Assembly: GCA_903885375.1 (NCBI GenBank)
Contig: CAISIK010000027.1
Coordinates: 124,001-188,000 of the forward strand
Reading direction: 5' to 3'
Source of the DNA: an uncultured Pseudomonadota bacterium
Lineage (GTDB): Bacteria; Myxococcota_A; UBA796; SXON01
DNA: 64,000 bases
How positions within the stretch are numbered: position 1 is the first letter of the stretch; every line of letters begins with the position of its first letter. This document shows, piece after piece, positions 52,822 through 61,169 of the stretch. Under the pieces are notes generated by a model. The model saw only the letters and a program-made list of their open reading frames with translations. It ran no database searches and had not been told where the DNA came from. The translations under genes were made by a program, and so were the position numbers.

Positions 52822-53363
52822 CAGTAGGCCGGCGTGGCGTCGGGGTCGGGGCTCGTCATGCGCGGCTTCCCGCCGGGGGCTGCGATGAAGAAGCGCACGC
52901 CGATGGCGGCGTCCATGGTGAACTCGGTGCGCGGGAAGACCCCGATACCGGGCGCCAGCTCCACGAAGCCCTCGATGGGCAGGTTGGTGTGCCAGAAGCC
53001 CATGCCGAAGGGCACGCGGGCCGCGAGGTTGAAGGCGTCGTAGCCGGTGCCGCCGCCGAAGTGGGCGCGGGGGCCCACGCCCACCCACACGGGGAAGTGC
53101 ATGTCCGGCAGGTCGGCCGTGCGCATGTCGGCGATGTCGATGCAGAAGTCGGAGTGGAGCTGCACGTAGCTGGTGACGCCGCCCGGAACGGCGGCGAACG
53201 ACCACGCGAGGCCGCCATCCACCATGAAGCGACCCTCGGGCCGCCAGGCGAAGGAGAAGCCCGTGGGCGCGCCCAGCATGATCCCGAGGCCGAAGCCCTC
53301 GGGGTTGCGCGTGAACGCTGTGTCGTCGGCGTGGGCGAGCGTGGAGAGCAGGGCCAGAACCAT
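52821..53363 (-). CDS. Exported, probably barrel-type protein (180 aa)
   Basis: Predicted 180 aa with signal peptide MVLALLSTLAHA. The mature part is glycine-rich with alternating strands (GFGLGIMLGAPTGFSFAWRP, FPVWVGVGPRAHFGGGTGYD, FMVDGGLAWSFAAVPG) and ends in a strand with GVRFFIAA, as in small eight-stranded outer-membrane barrels. No family is recognised. It starts eight bases after the stop of the TPR-like gene and ends at the groEL terminator. Confidence 0.65.
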   Translation of the reverse strand: MVLALLSTLAHADDTAFTRNPEGFGLGIMLGAPTGFSFAWRPEGRFMVDGGLAWSFAAVPGGVTSYVQLHSDFCIDIADMRTADLPDMHFPVWVGVGPRAHFGGGTGYDAFNLAARVPFGMGFWHTNLPIEGFVELAPGIGVFPRTEFTMDAAIGVRFFIAAPGGKPRMTSPDPDATPAY

Positions 53364-53371
53364 CCGGGAGC

Positions 53372-54043
53372 CTATCGCCCGGCCGGCGTTCCGTCGCTCT
53401 GGGGGGGCGCGGAGCCGGCGCCGATCGCCTCGAGCACCTCCTCGCCCTGATACACGCGCACAAGGCGCACGAGCACCGGGCCGACCTCGGGGTGGCCCAC
53501 GAACCCGCGCCACGTGGGGTCCTGCGCCACGGCCCGCACCGAGAAGCCGCAGCGGAAGGCCCGGAGCAGGTGGGCCTCGAAGGCGCGCGAATCTCCGGCA
53601 CGGCCATCGAGCTCGGCGAGGCGGAACCAGCCTGGCCAGGCCTCGGGTTCGAGGCGGGCGACCGCCTCGAAGTCCTCGCGCGCGCCGGCGAGGTCGTTGT
53701 CGACGAGCCGCACCTCGCCCCGGTCGTAGCGGGCGGTGGCGAGGTCGGGGTCGAGCCGGGCGGCCTCGTCGAGGTGGGCGCGCGCCTTCTCGTCGTTGCC
53801 GGCCAACCGCCACGCGAGCCCGAGCTCGTACTCCACGCGCGCGGAGGGGCCGAAGGTGGCCATCCAGCGCTTGGCCAGGGCCGCGGCCGGCTCGGGCCCC
53901 TGCTCCCTCCCCACGCGCGCCACTTCGGCGCCCGCACCCTCGGTGAGGGTGGTGGCGTAGTCGGGGGGCTCGGCTTCCGCGAGCGCCGCCCCGATCGCGA
54001 GGAGCAGGCCCGCCGTCAGCGGCGCCGCCGCGTGGCGAGCCAC
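53372..54043 (-). CDS. Exported TPR-like protein
   Basis: Predicted 223 aa. GTG 54043 overlaps the end of the metallopeptidase gene by 28 bases and gives a signal peptide (PLTAGLLLAIGAALAEA). The mature part contains TPR-like units: EYELGLAWRLAGNDEKARAH, LDEAARLDPDLATARYDRGE and AREDFEAVARLEPEAWPGWF. Such repeats mediate protein contacts, probably in the periplasm. It lies between a secreted metallopeptidase and a barrel-like protein on one strand. Confidence 0.75.
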   Translation of the reverse strand: MARHAAAPLTAGLLLAIGAALAEAEPPDYATTLTEGAGAEVARVGREQGPEPAAALAKRWMATFGPSARVEYELGLAWRLAGNDEKARAHLDEAARLDPDLATARYDRGEVRLVDNDLAGAREDFEAVARLEPEAWPGWFRLAELDGRAGDSRAFEAHLLRAFRCGFSVRAVAQDPTWRGFVGHPEVGPVLVRLVRVYQGEEVLEAIGAGSAPPQSDGTPAGR

Positions 54044-56712
54044 AGCGCGGCGAGCAGCCCGACGCCCCCGGCCCCACGGGCGCTTTCGCACCCGCACCCG
54101 CTGGAGAGGTCGAGCTCCGCCGCCTCGTCGGGCTCCCCAGCCACATCCTCCGCGGCGGTGTCCTCGGCGGTGACCACCGGGGCGTACACGCAGAGGTCGT
54201 CGATGTTCCAGCCGTGGGACTCGAACCCGCCGTCGCTCTCGATCTCCCAGGCCAGCGTGAGCGCGCCGCCCGTCGGGGTGGCCCGGTGGGTGGCCAGCAT
54301 CCACTCGTCGTCCAACGTGTTCTCGTCGCCGATCTGTTCGTTGCTGGCGTGGTTGTGCCAGATCTCGGTGCCGTTGGCGAGCACGCGTGCCTGGTCGTAG
54401 AAGCCGTCCTCCACGCCGAGCCAGCGGCGGTACTGCACGATGACCTCGGGCGCATCCGTGGCGACCGGGGTGGCCGTGAGGCGGTTGTGGATGTCGGGCT
54501 GGTACTCGCCGTTGTAGCGGTCGCCGCCGAGGTCGTTGCCCCATACCCGACGCCCGGTGAAGCCTTCCTCCGGGTCTCCCCCCTGGCCGTTGGGACTGCC
54601 GTGCGCCCAGTCGTCGGCTCCATCCTGCTCCTCGCCGGAGAGGAGCTCGTGCGTGAAGCCTTCGTCGTCGGCCAACCCGGTGCACCAAAGCTCGGTGAGC
54701 TCCCCGACGTAGAAGGTGTAGGGGGCGATCTCCCCGACTGTGGGGGCGCTGGCGTGCTCTCCCGCTGCTCCTTCCACCTCCAGGTAGTAGCTCACGATGG
54801 TGCCGTCGGGGATGGCCGGGAAGGTGGCGGTGAGGCGCATGCCTTCCACGGTGGCGGCCACCGACTGCCAGCTCTCGCCTCCATCGAGGGAGTACCGGAG
54901 GGTGGCCGCGGCGAGCGTGAAGGGGGCGCAGGAGTCCAGCGCGTTCACGGCCGTGGCCGCCACCGTGATCTCCCCACCGGCCGGCTGGTTGAGGAGGCTG
55001 ACGTGGTCGAGCGCCACCGAGGCGCTGGCGCCGTCGGCGAGCGGGCCGAGGCCGTGCAGGGCGAATCCGGCCGCGATCTCGCAGAGGTGCGGCGTGCCGT
55101 TCGAGAGGTCGCCATCGTCGTCGTCCGCCAGCACGAACTCCTCGTAGGCGGTGTCGAGCTCGGGCCCGCCCTTCAGGGCGTTGGCGAACAGGTGGCTCAC
55201 GGTGGACCAGGCCTCCCCGCGGTCGGCGCGCTCCTCGCCGTAGGTCACGAGGAGCTCCTCCCACACGTCCCACACGGCGCCCGCGAAGATCAGGCCGTCC
55301 TCGTGCACCTCGCCGACGAAGTCGTCGGGGTAGGCGCGGTTGCGCGAAACGTCGCGGATGCCGGACCCGTTGGTCATGAAGTACGGGCCGATGGTGCTGT
55401 CGCCGGTCTGGATGGTGGCCACCACGTCGCCCGCCCCTTCTCCGACCGAACCGTCCACCACCCCGCCGGTGAGCGCGGCGGCGTAGTAGTGGAAGCCGTG
55501 ACCCCACTCGTGGTAGTTCACATCCGCGATCTGGCCGGTGTTGTTGCAGCCTCCGCCCGCTGAGTAGAACGTGAGGTTGCCGTCGTAGTAGGCGTTGCAG
55601 TTGCCCCGACTCGAGTTCACAGTGCTGGTGAGCGTATCGGAAGACATCCGGATTTCCGGCGCCACCGCAAAACCCCAGTCCTTGACCTGGTGCACGAAGG
55701 CGTAGGAGGAGATTTCCGCCAGGGAGGCGCTCTCCTCGTCCCACACCGGGTTGGCCTCGCTGAAGTCGAGCGTGCCCTCATCGCCCGAGGCGTTCTTCAC
55801 CGTGAGGTAGGACCCGCGGAGGAGGGTGCGCGCGCTCTCGCCGCCCACGCTGTAGGCGCCGGTCGCGTCGGCGTACACGGTGGATTCACCGGTGACCTCC
55901 ACCAGCGGCAGGCCGGTGGTCACGTCGTCCCCATCGAGGGTGCGGCGGGGGTGGGTTCCGCTCACCGTGCCGGTGAGGAAGCGCACCTCGTTGTAGGTGT
56001 TGAGGAGCTCGCCGGTGCCGGCATCCACGAAGCTCACCCACTGCCCGAGCGGCGCCTCGGTGCGGCTGCGGACCACCCACACGAGCCGGAGCTCCACGCC
56101 ACCGGGAACGTCCATCGGCAACGCCATCCGCTCCGACGACACCTGCGTGTGCTCGGCGAGGCCGGCGGGCCCCTGGAGCTGCGCCTCGATCTCCGCCTCC
56201 TCCCCCGTGAGCTCGGGCTGACCGACCGTGGCCCCTGGGTAGGTGTCGAGCCGCATCATCACGACCCGACCGGCACGGATGCGCGCTGTGACACCACCCC
56301 GCCAGATGGGCGCGCCGCCCACGAGGCGGTCGAACGCGACGTACCAGGTGTCGCCGACCACATCGTGCGCGGCGGACCGAAGGCGGAGCTGGCTCAGCGG
56401 CACCCCGGGGAGGTTGCCCGTGTCGGCGAGCAGCGCAAGAACGGCGCGCTCCGCCTCGCGGGCGTTGGCGATGGGGCCCACCTCGATGCCAGGGCCCCAC
56501 ATGCGCCGGGGCGTGCCCGTTCGCTGATCGAAGCGCGCGCTCCAGCCGGCACCCAAGCCCTGCGTGAACTCCACCCACGCAGGCTGGTGGGAGAGCTCCA
56601 GCTGGGGCCGGGTGTCGGTGCGGAAGGTTCGGCTCGGCTCCACCCCGATCCACGTTTCGGTGGTGGGCGCGAAGGCCTGGGCGGCGAGCACGATCGCGAG
56701 AATGCCGTACAT
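54016..56712 (-). CDS. Secreted zinc metallopeptidase with MYXO-CTERM-like tail
   Basis: Predicted 898 aa. A signal peptide (GILAIVLAAQAFA) is followed by a propeptide-like region (about 20-250) in the style of FTP/PepSY propeptides. The zinc site is HEWGH at residues 401-405 in NYHEWGHGFHYYAA, with a downstream Glu in SVGEGAGDVVA as third ligand, resembling the M4/M36 fungalysin-thermolysin group. About residues 580-840 are beta-sandwich domains (VSYYLEVEG, WNIDDLCVYAP). The C-terminus has SSGCGCESARG, a hydrophobic helix (GVGLLAALWLA) and RRRR, a MYXO-CTERM-like sorting signal. It is probably displayed on or released from the cell surface. Confidence 0.9.
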   Translation of the reverse strand: MYGILAIVLAAQAFAPTTETWIGVEPSRTFRTDTRPQLELSHQPAWVEFTQGLGAGWSARFDQRTGTPRRMWGPGIEVGPIANAREAERAVLALLADTGNLPGVPLSQLRLRSAAHDVVGDTWYVAFDRLVGGAPIWRGGVTARIRAGRVVMMRLDTYPGATVGQPELTGEEAEIEAQLQGPAGLAEHTQVSSERMALPMDVPGGVELRLVWVVRSRTEAPLGQWVSFVDAGTGELLNTYNEVRFLTGTVSGTHPRRTLDGDDVTTGLPLVEVTGESTVYADATGAYSVGGESARTLLRGSYLTVKNASGDEGTLDFSEANPVWDEESASLAEISSYAFVHQVKDWGFAVAPEIRMSSDTLTSTVNSSRGNCNAYYDGNLTFYSAGGGCNNTGQIADVNYHEWGHGFHYYAAALTGGVVDGSVGEGAGDVVATIQTGDSTIGPYFMTNGSGIRDVSRNRAYPDDFVGEVHEDGLIFAGAVWDVWEELLVTYGEERADRGEAWSTVSHLFANALKGGPELDTAYEEFVLADDDDGDLSNGTPHLCEIAAGFALHGLGPLADGASASVALDHVSLLNQPAGGEITVAATAVNALDSCAPFTLAAATLRYSLDGGESWQSVAATVEGMRLTATFPAIPDGTIVSYYLEVEGAAGEHASAPTVGEIAPYTFYVGELTELWCTGLADDEGFTHELLSGEEQDGADDWAHGSPNGQGGDPEEGFTGRRVWGNDLGGDRYNGEYQPDIHNRLTATPVATDAPEVIVQYRRWLGVEDGFYDQARVLANGTEIWHNHASNEQIGDENTLDDEWMLATHRATPTGGALTLAWEIESDGGFESHGWNIDDLCVYAPVVTAEDTAAEDVAGEPDEAAELDLSSGCGCESARGAGGVGLLAALWLATRRRR

Positions 56713-56782
56713 CTGGTCCCCTTGCGGCTGGCTTCTCTATACACTTGGCCGCGGCACGCCGCCGACCTCACCCCTTTCTTGC

Positions 56783-58288
56783 ATGTTCGCCCTCCTCCTC
56801 GCGACGATCACCGCCTGCAATCAGGACTCCGGCTCTCGCGAGCTCCCGGAGCTTCCGCCGTTGCCGCCGCTGCTTGCGGAACGCGCGTCCACGGCGGGCC
56901 CGGAGCGCCCCATCCGCGAGCTGATTGTGGCGCTGACGGGCTCCGTGCGCGGCGAGGTCGAGGTGTGCGGCTGCCCCACCACACCGTACGGCGGCTTCGA
57001 GCGGCGGGGCGTGCTCTACGGGCAACTCCGTAGCCACGGCGTGCCGACCTTCGCGGTCGATGCGGGGGAGATGCTCGTGAAGGGCCTCACCGCGCGCGAC
57101 GAGGTGGACCGCCGCCTGCGGGCCGAGGCCGTGCTCGATCTGGCCGCCGCCGCGGGGCTCGATGCGTGGGCCGCCTCGCCGCTGGACCTCCCGCCGGGCG
57201 GTCCGGCCTTCCTGCAGGAGCACGGCGCCCTCTCCGCCAACTGGGTGCCCGAGGGCGGGGCGCCGCTGGCGGCCGCCCGGGTCGTCGAGCACGAAGGGGT
57301 ACGGCTCGGCGTCATCGGCCTCTCCGACCTGCCCGGTGCCGACGACCCCGACGGTGCCGTGCGCGCTGTCACGGCCGCGATGACCGAGCCGGTCGACCTG
57401 TGGGTGGCCCTCTCGAACGCCAGCGAGGCGGTGAACCGGGCCGTGGCCGAAGGGGTGCCGGGGCTCGGGGCCGTGCTCGCCACGCAGGGGGAGTCCCACG
57501 ACGAGCCGCTGGCCACCCACGGCGCCCCGATCATCGAGGTGGCCGCGCGTGGGCGCTACGTGAGCGTGCTGCACCTCACCCTCGGCACCGACTCCCGCCC
57601 TGTCGAGCTGGTGAACCGTGGCGTCTGGAAGGACGTCGCCCTCGCGCGCGGGCGCCTGGCCTCTGCTGGCGAAGGCGCGGCGGTCGTGGGGGCCGAGCTC
57701 GAGCGTGACGCGGCGCGCCTGCCCGGGCTCACGACCGGGCGGAACGTCGCGTTCGTGGAGTCCGTGCCGCTCGACGCCGGGTACGCCCCTACCGACCGCG
57801 GTTCGGGGGTGTCCGCGCGGCTGGAGGGCTTCCGCCAGAGCGTGCTCTCCTCGGCGGCGGCCGCCTCCGCCCGGCCCGCTCCCGAAGGCGGCTACGCCAC
57901 CGGCTCGAGCTGCGCGGGGTGCCACTCCGATCGCATGGCCTCGTGGGGCTTCGATGCCCACGCCCACGCCATGGCGTCGCTCATCCACCGCGACGCGCAG
58001 ACCAACCCCGAGTGCGTGGCCTGCCACAGCACCGGCTTCGGGCGCCCCGGGGGCTTCGCCGAGCTCAAGCCCGAGCGGGTGGAGGCCTTCCGCGACGTGC
58101 AGTGCGAGGCCTGCCACGGGCCCATGGCGGGGCACGATGGTCGCGGCGGCAAAAGCTCGGCCCCCGTCACCGAGGCCACCTGTCGGACCTGCCACGACGA
58201 GGCCAACAGCCCGAAGTTCGACTACGGCGCCTACCGGTCCCAGCTCTCCTGCGTGCGCGTGAGCGGGCAGTCCGAGCCCGACCGGTAG
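56783..58288 (+). CDS. Lipoprotein: phosphoesterase-like domain fused to a tetrahaem cytochrome domain
   Basis: Predicted 501 aa. MFALLLATITACNQ is a lipobox signal. The N-terminal 300 residues resemble 5'-nucleotidase/UshA-like metallophosphatases linked to cytochromes (VRGEVEVCGCPTTPYGGFER, then RRGVLYGQLRSHG), but the metal ligands of a true phosphatase (DxH, GDxx, GNHE) are not visible. The C-terminal part has four CxxCH motifs starting at residues 377 (CAGCH), 411 (CVACH), 441 (CEACH) and 467 (CRTCH), as in cytochrome c554-type domains. Probably a periplasm-facing or surface electron-transfer lipoprotein. A 70-base gap separates it from the divergent metallopeptidase. Confidence 0.85.
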   Translation: MFALLLATITACNQDSGSRELPELPPLPPLLAERASTAGPERPIRELIVALTGSVRGEVEVCGCPTTPYGGFERRGVLYGQLRSHGVPTFAVDAGEMLVKGLTARDEVDRRLRAEAVLDLAAAAGLDAWAASPLDLPPGGPAFLQEHGALSANWVPEGGAPLAAARVVEHEGVRLGVIGLSDLPGADDPDGAVRAVTAAMTEPVDLWVALSNASEAVNRAVAEGVPGLGAVLATQGESHDEPLATHGAPIIEVAARGRYVSVLHLTLGTDSRPVELVNRGVWKDVALARGRLASAGEGAAVVGAELERDAARLPGLTTGRNVAFVESVPLDAGYAPTDRGSGVSARLEGFRQSVLSSAAAASARPAPEGGYATGSSCAGCHSDRMASWGFDAHAHAMASLIHRDAQTNPECVACHSTGFGRPGGFAELKPERVEAFRDVQCEACHGPMAGHDGRGGKSSAPVTEATCRTCHDEANSPKFDYGAYRSQLSCVRVSGQSEPDR

Positions 58289-58296
58289 AGCATGGG

Positions 58297-58315
58297 GCGG
58301 GGGGTGCCCCCCCGC
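58297..58315. terminator. G/C hairpin between converging genes
   Basis: GCGGGGGG (58297-58304) can pair with CCCCCCGC (58308-58315) around a three-base loop, just after the stop of the tetrahaem lipoprotein gene and before the end of the converging TPR gene. There is no clear T-run. Confidence 0.4.
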
Positions 58316-58342
58316 AACGCCCCCCCTTCCGCCGCGGGGTTG

Positions 58343-60361
58343 CTACCAGGTGGCGAGGAAACGATCGACGGCTTCGCGCTCGCGCAGCCCCACGCTCAGG
58401 TCTACGCAGTGGGCGCAGATGTCCACCCCGTGCACGCGCCAGAGGCTGCGGGCTTCGAAGTGCGTGCGCCCGCAGAGGTGGCAGGCCGCATCGTCGGGCG
58501 CCACCAGCGTGCGCCGGTTGCGGACCACCTCGCCGATACACAGGTCGCACAGGACGGCGCGGGTGCCGGTCATGAGGTGGGTGACCTCGCCGCCGGTGCG
58601 GCCGCAGCCGGAGCAGCGCGTGTCGCCCCCTTCGACCGCCTGCGGGTCGCCCCGGCGGGGGGGCGGCGAGATGCGCGTGAGCAGGCGCTCCACGAGCACC
58701 CCCGCGCCCTTCTCCTGCGCGCGGCGGTGCAGGCTCTTCGCCGCTTCGGGCTCGCCACACATGGCCTGGGCGGCGTGCACCGCCACGGCCAGCTCGGCAT
58801 CCACGCCCTGGCCCCAGCCGGCGAGCAGCTGGCGCGCGGAGCGGCTGCGACGCGTGGCGATGGCGAGGAGCAGGATCGCCTGCCAGGCCCGCGCCACCTC
58901 GCGTTCCGCCTCCACCGAGCGGCGGTGCGCGGTGAGGTCGTGCGCGTTGCCGCGGCGATCGACGGCGGCGCGCTGCACGTCTTCCAGGGTGACGTTCAGG
59001 CCGGCGGTGAGGGCGGGCTCGGGAATCCAGGCGGCGGCGGCCAGGGCGTTGCGGCCGAGGTTGATCGAGAAGTTGAGGCCGGGCTCGCGCAGGCGGGCGC
59101 CCACCTCGTCGGCCACGTGGCCGGCGGCGAGGGAGCAGGCGGCCTCCCAGAGGGAGAAGCGCAGGGCCTCGTCGTCGGAGAGCTCCAGCGCCGCGAGCAC
59201 GGCGCCCACCGAGCTGGGGCCCACCACGCGCAGCTCATCGAGGAGCACGCCGATCCGCTTGCGCGACACGGCGCGGGGGCTGGAGGTGCCGCCGGTGACG
59301 GGCAGCTTGTCGAACTCGCCGACCTCGACGGCGAGGGCCTTCTGGAGCCACACCGTGTCGCCCGCGCGGCGGCGGGTGCGCGCCAGCTCGACGTAGCTGG
59401 GGAGGTCTTCCGGATGGTCGTGCAGGGTGTCGCGGAAGAGCTTGATCGCATCGCTTGCCTGCCCCTCCTCGACCATCACGCAGCCGAGCGCGTGCCGGGC
59501 CACGAGCAGGTCGGGATCGAGCACGAGCGCGCGGTTGCAGTATTCGCGCGCCCGGTCGAGCTCGCCGAGGTGCAGAAAACTCATGCCGATCTGGGCGAGG
59601 ACGCCCGGCTCCTCGCCGTGCCCCGCCGCGGTGAGCGCTTCGAGGTACTGCCGGTCGTGCTGGATGGCGCTCTTGTACTTGCCGAGGGCGAAGGCCACCT
59701 GCCCGAGGTACTTCCGGGCGACCATCGCGAAGCGCGGGTTCTGCCGGAGCCGGACGAAGAGCTTCTCGGCGTCGGCATGGCGGCCGGTGGAGAGGCAGAG
59801 CAGCCCGAGATCGCGCATCAGGGGCGGGAGCAGGTCGGGCGAGGGCTGGAGCGAGAGCGCCTGGACGAGGTGGAACTGCGCGCGCTCCACGAGCCGCTGG
59901 CCGCCGATCTGTCGGGCGCGTTCGGAGAGCGCGCGGCCGAGGAGGAGGTGGCATTCCCAGCTGCCGGCCGAGGCACGGCAGGCGTTCTCAAGGTGCTTGA
60001 TGGAGAGGTGGAGGTCGCGCTCTGCGCGGTAGAAGGCGCCGAGCGCGAGGTGGAGGTCGGCCCGCTCGGGGGCGAGGCGCACCGCCTCGTCGAGGTACTT
60101 CCGGGCGGCATCGGGACGGTCGCTCGCCACGAGGGCGGCACCCGCGATGATGTGGCCCTCGGCGTTGCGCTCGTCGTCGTGGATCAGCTTGCGGGCGTGC
60201 TGGAGCGCCTGGGCCGCGAGGGCCTCGCCGCCGCCGTGGTAGAGCGCCCTCGAGAGGCACACGCGCGCGAGCTCCACGCGGGCGTCGGCATCGTCCGGCG
60301 CCTCATCGAGACGCTCTTCGAGGCGCGCCTGGGTCCATTCGAGAGTCTGGTGCGGGTACAC
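58343..60361 (-). CDS. TPR protein with C-terminal zinc-finger pairs
   Basis: Predicted 672 aa. GTG 60361 is chosen because AAGGA precedes it at about five bases; ATG 60397 lacks a ribosome binding site. About residues 5-340 are TPR repeats (ADLHLALGAFYRAERDLHLS, AREYCNRALVLDPDLLVARH). The middle 200 residues are helical and unassigned. The end holds two CxxC-CxxC sites: RCSGCGRTGG with LCDLCIGE, and ACHLCGRTHFEARSL with ICAHCVDLS. The first resembles the N-terminal zinc domain of ClpX. No signal or membrane segment is seen, so it is likely a cytoplasmic scaffold. Confidence 0.8.
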   Translation of the reverse strand: MYPHQTLEWTQARLEERLDEAPDDADARVELARVCLSRALYHGGGEALAAQALQHARKLIHDDERNAEGHIIAGAALVASDRPDAARKYLDEAVRLAPERADLHLALGAFYRAERDLHLSIKHLENACRASAGSWECHLLLGRALSERARQIGGQRLVERAQFHLVQALSLQPSPDLLPPLMRDLGLLCLSTGRHADAEKLFVRLRQNPRFAMVARKYLGQVAFALGKYKSAIQHDRQYLEALTAAGHGEEPGVLAQIGMSFLHLGELDRAREYCNRALVLDPDLLVARHALGCVMVEEGQASDAIKLFRDTLHDHPEDLPSYVELARTRRRAGDTVWLQKALAVEVGEFDKLPVTGGTSSPRAVSRKRIGVLLDELRVVGPSSVGAVLAALELSDDEALRFSLWEAACSLAAGHVADEVGARLREPGLNFSINLGRNALAAAAWIPEPALTAGLNVTLEDVQRAAVDRRGNAHDLTAHRRSVEAEREVARAWQAILLLAIATRRSRSARQLLAGWGQGVDAELAVAVHAAQAMCGEPEAAKSLHRRAQEKGAGVLVERLLTRISPPPRRGDPQAVEGGDTRCSGCGRTGGEVTHLMTGTRAVLCDLCIGEVVRNRRTLVAPDDAACHLCGRTHFEARSLWRVHGVDICAHCVDLSVGLREREAVDRFLATW

Positions 60362-60424
60362 GGGGAGTCCTTTTTTGCGCCGTTGGCGGCAAAGCAAGCT
60401 ATCGCGTTATCGGAGGCGCGACCG

Positions 60425-60598
60425 ATGCTTGCACCCCGCCGAGGCCAGTCCACCGTGGAATGGGCGCTGATGCTGTCGGTGCTCGTCATCGCGATCGTGG
60501 CCGCCTCGTACGCGATGGTGCCCTCGTTCCGAAAGGCGATGGAGGGCGCGGGAAGCCAGATGGCGGCGCTCTACACCTCGGGCGACCTCGCTCACTGA
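60425..60598 (+). CDS. Type IV-like prepilin peptide (57 aa)
   Basis: Found by reading the region divergent from the TPR gene. The product starts MLAPRRGQSTVEWALMLSVL and continues with a hydrophobic helix (VIAIVAASYAMVP) and a short polar tail. The basic leader ends in Gly7; cleavage there puts Glu at mature position 5 (QSTVE), the conserved position of type IV and Tad-type pilins. The GQSTVEW pattern is typical of TadE/Flp-like proteins. No assembly genes are adjacent. Its last bases overlap the end of the converging 185-aa gene. Confidence 0.75.
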   Translation: MLAPRRGQSTVEWALMLSVLVIAIVAASYAMVPSFRKAMEGAGSQMAALYTSGDLAH

Positions 60599-61149
60599 GC
60601 CGAGGGCGGCGACGGCCGCACTTCGAGGAGCCCGAGGCGCATCGAGAACCGGGCCATGGCGTACACGAGGGCGCCATCCGTGTCCGGGAGCACCGCCGCG
60701 CTCACCTGGAGGCTCGGCCGCCAGCGCCGCGCCTCGCGCGACTCCGGGGCGGACGGCGCGAAGTCCCAGCCGCCGCCCACCTCGAAGCCGGTGCGGTGGG
60801 TGATGTCGGGGCGCACCGCCGCGATGGCACCGCCCGGGTCGGCCAGCCAGGTGCTCCACGGGAGCTCGTGGTGGTGTGCGCCGCCGGCGAGCAGGAAGGG
60901 CCCATCGTCGGCGGGCCAACGCACCAGCACGCCGATGCTCGAAACGTGGCGCTCATCGAGGTTGGTGACGAACTCGCGCTCCTGCAGGAGGAGGCCGACG
61001 CTGCGGGAGGGGTCCGCGCCGAACGCCACGCCCACGCCCCCGCTGATGCCCGGCGCGCCTTCGGCGGTCGGGACGTTGCCGAAGCCGCCGGCCGCCAGCA
61101 CCCCGCCATCCAACCAGACGCGGAAGGCCGGAGCTTCAACCGCGTCCAT
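60592..61149 (-). CDS. Unknown glycine-rich protein at the end of the VTC operon
   Basis: Predicted 185 aa with no clear signal peptide or membrane helix. It is rich in Gly/Ala strands (RVWLDGGVLAAGGFGNVPTA, ISGGVGVAFGADPSRSVGLL, GFEVGGGWDFAPSAPESREA), a pattern often seen in barrel-like or beta-sandwich proteins. It starts 20 bases after the HlyD-like gene on the same strand, so it is probably the last gene of the VTC-DUF4956-HlyD operon. I do not recognise the family. Confidence 0.6.
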   Translation of the reverse strand: MDAVEAPAFRVWLDGGVLAAGGFGNVPTAEGAPGISGGVGVAFGADPSRSVGLLLQEREFVTNLDERHVSSIGVLVRWPADDGPFLLAGGAHHHELPWSTWLADPGGAIAAVRPDITHRTGFEVGGGWDFAPSAPESREARRWRPSLQVSAAVLPDTDGALVYAMARFSMRLGLLEVRPSPPSAQ

Positions 61150-61169
61150 TCAACGGCCCTCGCCGCCCG

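Noticed and set aside
58190-58288. Frameshift at the end of the tetrahaem lipoprotein
   Set aside because: The tail after the fourth haem motif is unusual, but other frames give no better continuation, so the annotated stop was kept.
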